From: CAYWMD01 sp964458575
GTDB taxonomy: Bacteria > Verrucomicrobiota > Verrucomicrobiia > Limisphaerales > JADLHS01
Assembly (NCBI GenBank): GCA_964458575.1
Contig: CAYWMD010000016.1
Location: forward strand, 42,938 to 106,937
Direction: 5' to 3'
DNA length: 64,000 nucleotides
The notes under the pieces were generated by a model. That model saw only the letters and a program-made list of their open reading frames with translations, searched no databases and was not told the origin of the DNA. Shown here piece after piece: positions 59,382-64,000 of this stretch (position 1 is the first letter of the stretch; each line of letters begins with the position of its first letter). The position numbers were made by a program, and so were the translations under genes.

Positions 59382-61166
59382 ATGAGCAGCACATTCACCA
59401 TCACGATTGACGGTCACCCGGTGCAAGTCGCGCCGGGCGAAAGCGTGCTGGCCGCCGCGCGACGATTGGGCGTGGACATTCCGACGCTTTGCTACCTGGA
59501 AAAATGCGGGCCGTTGAACACCTGTCAGGTTTGCCTGGTTAAAATCAACGGCAAGCTCGTGCCTTCGTGCGGAACAAAAGTCACGCCGGGCATGACCGTG
59601 GAAAGTGAAACAACCGAGGTGCATGAGGCGCGACGCACGGCGCTGGAACTTTTGTTCAGCGATCACGTGGGCGATTGTTTGTCTCCTTGTCACCGACTTT
59701 GCCCGCTGCAATTGAACGTGCCGGTGATGCTGCGACACATTCAGGCGGGGCGGTTGCACGAAGCCATCGTCGGTGTACGACAGGCGCTGCCGCTGCCCGC
59801 GGTGCTGGGACGACTTTGTCATCATCCGTGCGAACAAGGCTGTCGGCGTAATTCATTGGACGACCCGGCGGCGATTCGGGACATGGAAAAGTTTGTCGCC
59901 GATTGGGATTTGGGTTTAAGCACGGGCGCAAAAGCAAGTGGCGCTCTCCCTCACCCTGACCCTCTCCCGCTGGGAGAGGGAACAGCAAAGCACGGTTCAG
60001 GTAATTTCGAAGATGGTTCGATTCGCCAACCGACTGACGATAATTCTCCCTCTCCCTGGGGAGAGGGCCGGGGTGAGGGAGAACTGGACGAACGGGCCAA
60101 ATCCTCGCCCGAAACAACTTTACGCCAGCCTTACGTTCCGCCCCGCAAACCCGCCACCGGCAAATCAGTCGCGATCATCGGTGCGGGACCGGCGGGATTG
60201 GCCGCCGCACATTTTCTGGCGCGCGAAGGCCACGTAGTCACCGTGGCGGACCGTCACGACCGGGCTGGCGGGACGTTGCGCGAAGCAAATGAAACGCAAC
60301 TGCCCCGTGCCGTGCTGGAGGCGGAACTCGCCCAACTCGAACGTCTCGGCATTCAATTCAAACTGGGCGTCGAGCTGGGGCGCGATTTGAGTCTGGACGG
60401 ACTGGCGCGCGGATTTGACGCCGTGTTGCTGACCGTTGGGGAGATTTCAACGCGTGAGACGCACAACCTGGGCGTGGCGCTTGGCCCGGCGGGGATTGAC
60501 ACCGATCCCAACACCGGCTGGACCAGCGCGCGCAACGTCTTCGCCGCGGGCAGCGCGGTGAAACCCACGCGGCAACTCGTCAAGGCCATGAGCGAAGGGC
60601 GCGCGGTGGCGGAGTCGGTGCATCAACATTTGCTGGGACGGACACCGCGGCGACCGGAGAAAAGTTTTTCCAGCGTCATGGGCCGGCTCGATCCGGGAGA
60701 ATTGCGCGAGTTCCTGCGTGGCGCGAATCCCGCCGGAAAAGTTTCGCCGTGCGATCGCTGCGTGGGACACAACCGCGGCGAGGCGGCGTTGGAATCCTCG
60801 CGCTGCCTGCACTGCGATTGCCGCTCATCGGGCAACTGCGTGTTGCAACACTGGGCGCAAGTTTACAACGCGGATGCCAACCGGTTTCGCGCGGAGCGAA
60901 AACATTTCGAGCAGCACGCGCAGCCGGGCGGAATCATTTTTGAACCGGGCAAGTGCATCCTCTGCGGCATATGCGTGAAGCTGACTGAAATGGCCGCCGA
61001 ACCGCTGGGTCTGACGTTTATCGGGCGCGGGTTTGATGTAAAGGTGAGCGCACCCTTCAATCACGACATCGAAGCCGGTCTGCAAAAAGTCGCCACCGAA
61101 TGTGTGGAGCATTGTCCGACCGGGGCGCTGGTGTTTGCGGGGATTGCGAATAAGAAACCACTTTAG
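59382..61166 (+). CDS. NuoG-like [2Fe-2S]/GltD-like FAD-NAD(P) hybrid oxidoreductase
   Basis: 594 residues from ATG 59382. A [2Fe-2S] ferredoxin domain has C37, C48, C51, C63 (TLCYLEKCGPLNTCQVCLV...PSC), as in NuoG. From DHVGDCLSPCHRLCPLQLNV on it follows the small subunit of glutamate synthase (GltD), with the Cys-rich linker GRLCHHPCEQGCRRN. Then comes FAD/NAD(P) binding VAIIGAGPAGLAAAHFLARE. The C terminus adds PCDRCVGHN, CLHCDCRSSGNC and CILCGICVKLTEMA. No H-cluster is present, so it is not a hydrogenase. Residues 188-234 are repeat-encoded, in the linker between the Cys-rich part and the FAD domain. It should exchange electrons with the NuoEF protein. Confidence 0.88.
   Translation: MSSTFTITIDGHPVQVAPGESVLAAARRLGVDIPTLCYLEKCGPLNTCQVCLVKINGKLVPSCGTKVTPGMTVESETTEVHEARRTALELLFSDHVGDCLSPCHRLCPLQLNVPVMLRHIQAGRLHEAIVGVRQALPLPAVLGRLCHHPCEQGCRRNSLDDPAAIRDMEKFVADWDLGLSTGAKASGALPHPDPLPLGEGTAKHGSGNFEDGSIRQPTDDNSPSPWGEGRGEGELDERAKSSPETTLRQPYVPPRKPATGKSVAIIGAGPAGLAAAHFLAREGHVVTVADRHDRAGGTLREANETQLPRAVLEAELAQLERLGIQFKLGVELGRDLSLDGLARGFDAVLLTVGEISTRETHNLGVALGPAGIDTDPNTGWTSARNVFAAGSAVKPTRQLVKAMSEGRAVAESVHQHLLGRTPRRPEKSFSSVMGRLDPGELREFLRGANPAGKVSPCDRCVGHNRGEAALESSRCLHCDCRSSGNCVLQHWAQVYNADANRFRAERKHFEQHAQPGGIIFEPGKCILCGICVKLTEMAAEPLGLTFIGRGFDVKVSAPFNHDIEAGLQKVATECVEHCPTGALVFAGIANKKPL
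59944..60082. repeat. Composite palindrome unit (139 bp) in frame inside the NuoG/GltD gene
   Basis: Left arm TCTCCCTCACCCTGACCCTC, then TCCCGCTGGGAGAGGG; right arm CCCTCTCCCTGGGGAGAGGG, then CCGGGGTGAGGGAGAA. Read in another frame than in NuoF it encodes LPHPDPLPLGEGT and SPSPWGEGRGEGE. It sits in a linker between two domains. Confidence 0.92.
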
Positions 61167-61186
61167 CAAATTGCTGCTGTAAGAAA

Positions 61187-61250
61187 GCCGCTAAAGCGGT
61201 TGAAAACACCCTCCGACGTTCAACACTCGGCTGAAGCCGGGCGCTAATGA
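61187..61250. repeat. AGCCGCTAAAGCGGTT / CGGCTGAAGCCGGGC repeat element
   Basis: Two small palindromes, GCCGCTAAAGCGGT and CGGCTGAAGCCGG, lie 30 bp apart and are followed by GCTAATGAG. This looks like a further dispersed element after the redox locus and may also act as a terminator. The rest of the 61167-61416 gap shows no gene. Confidence 0.5.
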
Positions 61251-61416
61251 GATCCGGTGGAAAGGTGTTCGTTTTTTGACATGCGCCCGGTTTCATTTCT
61301 TGCGGGAATTCCTCTGGACAGAGACTTTTTCCAAGCGCAAAGTCGGGTCCGAGATGCATACTTGGCTGCAACATCCAAAATCCAATATCTGTTAGCTGCG
61401 AAGTGCAGAATTACAT

Positions 61417-62241
61417 ATGTCCATAAATCCAGAAACGATTTGGCGAGTTCCGGCTTACTTGCCGTATCTTCAACCACCCCTGACGGACGCAGCCGTTGCC
61501 GCAGCAGAAGCAAAAATCGGTTACAAGCTTCCGGCTGATTATTTGAATCTGCTACGGAAGCAGAACGGCGGCTACATCCGGTATTCGCTCCCCGAAAGGG
61601 TTCACGATACTATTGCTGGTATTGGACCACATTTTCCATCGCTTGAGAATTTCGATTGGAGCGAATGCCAAGAGTTTGTCGAATTCCAACTGGCCGGCCT
61701 AGTGCCATTTGACGGCGACGGACATTGGCATCTTTGTTTGGATTATCGCCATCACACAGATTCACCGGCCGTTACCTATGTTGATATCGAGTGTGACCAT
61801 GAAACCCCGATTGCGCCTTCTTTCACAGATTACCTTGCGAAGCTCCAACTTGATGTAGGAGACGATTACGTTGTGGAAGGCGTTTCGGAAATCCACAAGA
61901 TTACTGCTGTGTTATCGGCTGCGCTTAGGGTGCCTTTCGAGCCTCCCGATACTTATGCGCATGGATATCCAATTTATCGCGCTCAATTGGGAACGAAGAA
62001 GAATCCGGAATGGGTGTGGCTTAGTCCCAATCGGGTGCTGCGTGGCTTTGTTCGCACGGATGATGCCCGCTACAACGAACTCAAGGATCTCATGCCAGGA
62101 GAGGCATCGCGCTTCCCCGAGGTTCCCGCCGATGCGTATATTATTGGCGCGACAGATGCAGTAATAGCGAAGGTGCTTGATGCTTGTGTTCGATCTCAGA
62201 TGGCTATCCGCCCAGTGCGTGAGTATGTGCGAGGCAGCTAA
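61417..62241 (+). CDS. SMI1/KNR4 (SUKH)-like protein
   Basis: 274 residues. The SUKH fold is shown by VAAAEAKIGYKLPADYLNLL, RKQNGGYIRY, and GLVPFDGDGHWHLCLDYRHH with VTYVDIECDHETPIAPSFTD. In bacteria such proteins often act as immunity proteins to polymorphic toxins, or as general adaptors. The C-terminal third (VPFEPPDTYAHGYPIYRAQL, then GTKKNPEWVWLSPN) is not part of the standard domain. The gene has visibly lower GC and different codon use (many TAT, ATT, GAT codons) than its neighbours, which suggests transfer. There is no toxin gene beside it in the window. Confidence 0.75.
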   Translation: MSINPETIWRVPAYLPYLQPPLTDAAVAAAEAKIGYKLPADYLNLLRKQNGGYIRYSLPERVHDTIAGIGPHFPSLENFDWSECQEFVEFQLAGLVPFDGDGHWHLCLDYRHHTDSPAVTYVDIECDHETPIAPSFTDYLAKLQLDVGDDYVVEGVSEIHKITAVLSAALRVPFEPPDTYAHGYPIYRAQLGTKKNPEWVWLSPNRVLRGFVRTDDARYNELKDLMPGEASRFPEVPADAYIIGATDAVIAKVLDACVRSQMAIRPVREYVRGS

Positions 62242-62359
62242 TCCCGTAATCGGCTGCAGAATCCTCCCGCCTGTTGACTCCTAACTACTCTGACAGTGGT
62301 CACGCCGGCTGTGGCGCTCGACAACGAGCCGACTGGCGGGCAGTATCCCTCGCCGTAAT

Positions 62360-63793
62360 ATGATAAGCTTCGTTTCCTTCAATTACCCCAGCGTCGCGTT
62401 CGCATTGCTTGCCAGTTCCGTTCCATTGATCTCAGCGGCCGACGCGGCCGCAAAACCGGCCAAGCCCAACGTCCTGTTCATCGCAATTGACGATCTGAAT
62501 CATTGGGTCGGTTATCTCGGCCGCAATCCGCAGACGAAGACGCCGAACATTGACCGGTTGGCGGCGCGGGGTGTGTGGTTCACGCGCAGCTATTGCGCGG
62601 CGCCAGTTTGCAATCCGTCGCGCGCCGCGTTGATGTCGGGACTGCGCCCGTTCACCAGCGGTGTTTACGAAAATGTCAACGACTGGCGGAAAGTCATCCC
62701 GCAAGATTTGCCGCTCACGACGACGTTCCGGAAGGCGGGTTATTTTGTTTGCGGCTCGGGCAAGATTTATCACGAAGGTTGGAAGCGCCGAAGCGAGTGG
62801 GACGACTACCTGGAAGATGCTGGCAGGGATCCGCAACCCAAAGGCGATACCGGCGTAGGCGGAATCCGATTCGCGCCGCTGGATTGCGGCGACGAGGATT
62901 TGCGCGAGTGGAAAATCGTCGGCTACGGCATCGAGCAGTTGCAGAAGAAACATGACCAGCCGTTGTTCCTTGCGGTGGGGTTGCACAAGCCGCACATGCC
63001 CTGGAACGTGCCGCGCAAGTATTACGACATGCATCCGCTCGACAAAATCGAGCTGCCGCCCTACCGCGAAGATGATTTAGACGACGTGCCGCGAGCCGGG
63101 GTGAAGATGGCGAAGCCGGAGGGCGATCACGCCGAGATGCTGAAATCAGGCCGCTGGAAGGACGCGGTCCAGGGCTACCTGGCGGCGATTTCCTATTGCG
63201 ACGCGATGGTGGGCCGGTTGCTGGACGCGTTCGACAAGTCGGCTTACGCCACGAACACGATCATTTGTTTCTGGAGCGATCACGGCTGGCATCTGGGGGA
63301 GAAACATCACTGGCGCAAGTTCGCCTTGTGGGAGGAGGCCACGCGTTCGCCGCTGATTTGGGTCGTGCCTGGTCTCACCAAGGCGAATTCACGCTGCGAC
63401 CGCACCGTGGATTTCATGAGCATTTATCCGACGCTCACCGATCTATGCGGCATCCCGACGCCGAAGCATGTTCAGGGCGAAAGCCTCCGGCGATTGCTGG
63501 CCGACCCGAAAGCGCCTTGGGACAAACCGGCCATCACGACCTACAAGTTTATGAACCACGCCGTGCGCACGGAGGGCTGGCGGTTGATTCACTACGCCGA
63601 TGACGGCGAGGAGTTTTACGACGAAGCGAACGATCCGTTCGAGTGGAACAATCTTGCTGCCAAGCCCGAGTCCGCGGCCCCGAAGGACGAGTTGAGCCGA
63701 TGGTTGCCAAAGGAAAACAAGCCGGACATTGGCGGGCGCAAGGGCGCGGGCGCGGAAGAAGGGATGACGAAGCCGAGGCGCAAGAGGAAGTAA
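62360..63793 (+). CDS. Sulfatase (S1 family, iduronate-2-sulfatase type)
   Basis: 477 residues with a signal peptide (AFALLASSVPLISAADAA). Metal site PNVLFIAIDDLNHWVGYLG (D44, D45) and the formylglycine motif YCAAPVCNPSRAALMSGLRP (C84-x-P-S-R) are intact. LFLAVGLHKPHMPWNVPRKY, ICFWSDHGWHLGEKHHWRKF and the late PLIWVVPGL complete the pattern of S1_7-like enzymes. It removes sulfate from a sulfated glycan in the periplasm; the Cys must be converted by a formylglycine-generating enzyme, not encoded here. It is alone, flanked by the SUKH gene and a repeat unit. Confidence 0.93.
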   Translation: MISFVSFNYPSVAFALLASSVPLISAADAAAKPAKPNVLFIAIDDLNHWVGYLGRNPQTKTPNIDRLAARGVWFTRSYCAAPVCNPSRAALMSGLRPFTSGVYENVNDWRKVIPQDLPLTTTFRKAGYFVCGSGKIYHEGWKRRSEWDDYLEDAGRDPQPKGDTGVGGIRFAPLDCGDEDLREWKIVGYGIEQLQKKHDQPLFLAVGLHKPHMPWNVPRKYYDMHPLDKIELPPYREDDLDDVPRAGVKMAKPEGDHAEMLKSGRWKDAVQGYLAAISYCDAMVGRLLDAFDKSAYATNTIICFWSDHGWHLGEKHHWRKFALWEEATRSPLIWVVPGLTKANSRCDRTVDFMSIYPTLTDLCGIPTPKHVQGESLRRLLADPKAPWDKPAITTYKFMNHAVRTEGWRLIHYADDGEEFYDEANDPFEWNNLAAKPESAAPKDELSRWLPKENKPDIGGRKGAGAEEGMTKPRRKRK

Positions 63794-63837
63794 GATCGCA
63801 GGTCCGAACAGTTCCAAACTCTTGATTCATCGGAGAT

Positions 63838-63996
63838 TTCTCCCTCACCCCTGCCCTCTCCCGCTGGGAGAGGGGGAATCTTATCCAGCCCCACCGCAAA
63901 TCGCATGACGGAATTTGCCGGACGATCACTGGAATAATCCAAAGCGTGCGCCTGCTATTCCCTCTCCCAGCGGGAGAGGGTAAGGGTGAGGGAGAG
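63838..63996. repeat. Composite inverted-repeat unit (159 bp) after the sulfatase gene
   Basis: Left arm CTCCCTCACCCCTGCCCTCT, then CCCGCTGGGAGAGGG; right arm CCCTCTCCC-AGC-GGGAGAGGG, then TAAGGGTGAGGGAGAG. It fills the end of the window, with no coding sequence visible. Confidence 0.92.
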
Positions 63997-64000
63997 TCTT

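Noticed and set aside
58299..59837. 512-residue open frame on the minus strand
   Set aside because: Antisense to NuoEF and the NuoG/GltD gene, with no recognisable motif. GC bias keeps it open.
59382..61166. [FeFe]-hydrogenase (HndD/HydA)
   Set aside because: It has the N-terminal [2Fe-2S] domain, but a GltD-type FAD/NAD(P) domain replaces the H-cluster domain; the motifs TSCCPxW and MPCxxKxxE are absent.

Overview
The window is a GC-rich (about 60%), densely coding stretch of a heterotrophic bacterium. It most likely belongs to Verrucomicrobiota of the Pedosphaera/Limisphaerales kind. The markers are a cytochrome-type DUF1549/DUF1553 protein next to a DUF1501 protein, two prepilin-like proteins with the H-X9-DG tail motif, several PQQ-like beta-propellers, a Cys-type sulfatase, Gfo/Idh/MocA oxidoreductases, and large amounts of palindromic repeat, some of it inside genes. 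I ran no database search; lineage and family names rest on recognised motifs.

Layout. 1-9.2 kb: a PQQ dehydrogenase cut by the window edge, an AIM24 protein with a pseudopilin, a 2-hydroxyacid dehydrogenase, metF, a Tat-exported Gfo/Idh/MocA protein, signal peptidase I, a xylose-isomerase-like TIM barrel and a MetE-like methyltransferase. 9.5-28.2 kb: a minus-strand glycan-degradation island. Seven closely spaced genes run 28209->16690 (GH-like protein, DUF1080, TIM-barrel protein, esterase, short GH2-like protein, ExuT-like MFS, UroD-like), followed by a Tat TIM-barrel protein, a GH123-like protein and a large barrel protein. Two decayed gene fragments lie in this island. 28.3-35.8 kb: a pseudopilin and a rhamnose module (rhaT, mutarotase-like protein, rhaM, polysaccharide deacetylase, creatinase-like M24), then a PocR-AraC regulator and an EamA transporter. 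36-50 kb: a paralogue of the large barrel protein, DUF1553/DUF1501, two PQQ propellers, and a nagB-like/ROK/Gfo operon. 50.5-61.2 kb: a seven-gene electron-transfer locus. 61.4-63.8 kb: a SUKH-like protein and a sulfatase.

The best candidate for an undescribed system is 50566-61166. It holds a small Tat protein with four cysteines, a Tat NHL-type propeller, a Tat four-cluster ferredoxin, a NapH-like membrane ferredoxin, a membrane-anchored PQQ propeller, a NuoE-NuoF fusion with extra ferredoxin domains, and a NuoG/GltD hybrid flavoprotein. Read together they suggest an NAD(P)H-linked complex passing electrons across the membrane. There is no hydrogenase H-cluster and no quinone-reducing NuoD/H-type subunit.

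The second theme is repeats. A unit of about 160 bp with two inverted arms, each itself a CCCTCTCCC/GGGAGAGGG palindrome, occurs at least seven times. Three copies sit in frame inside two redox proteins of this locus and one sits at the start of a third. A different 53-bp palindrome is in frame inside the ROK gene. Other inverted repeats (CCACGGATG..., CCACGAAAT...) fill three of the gaps between the redox genes.
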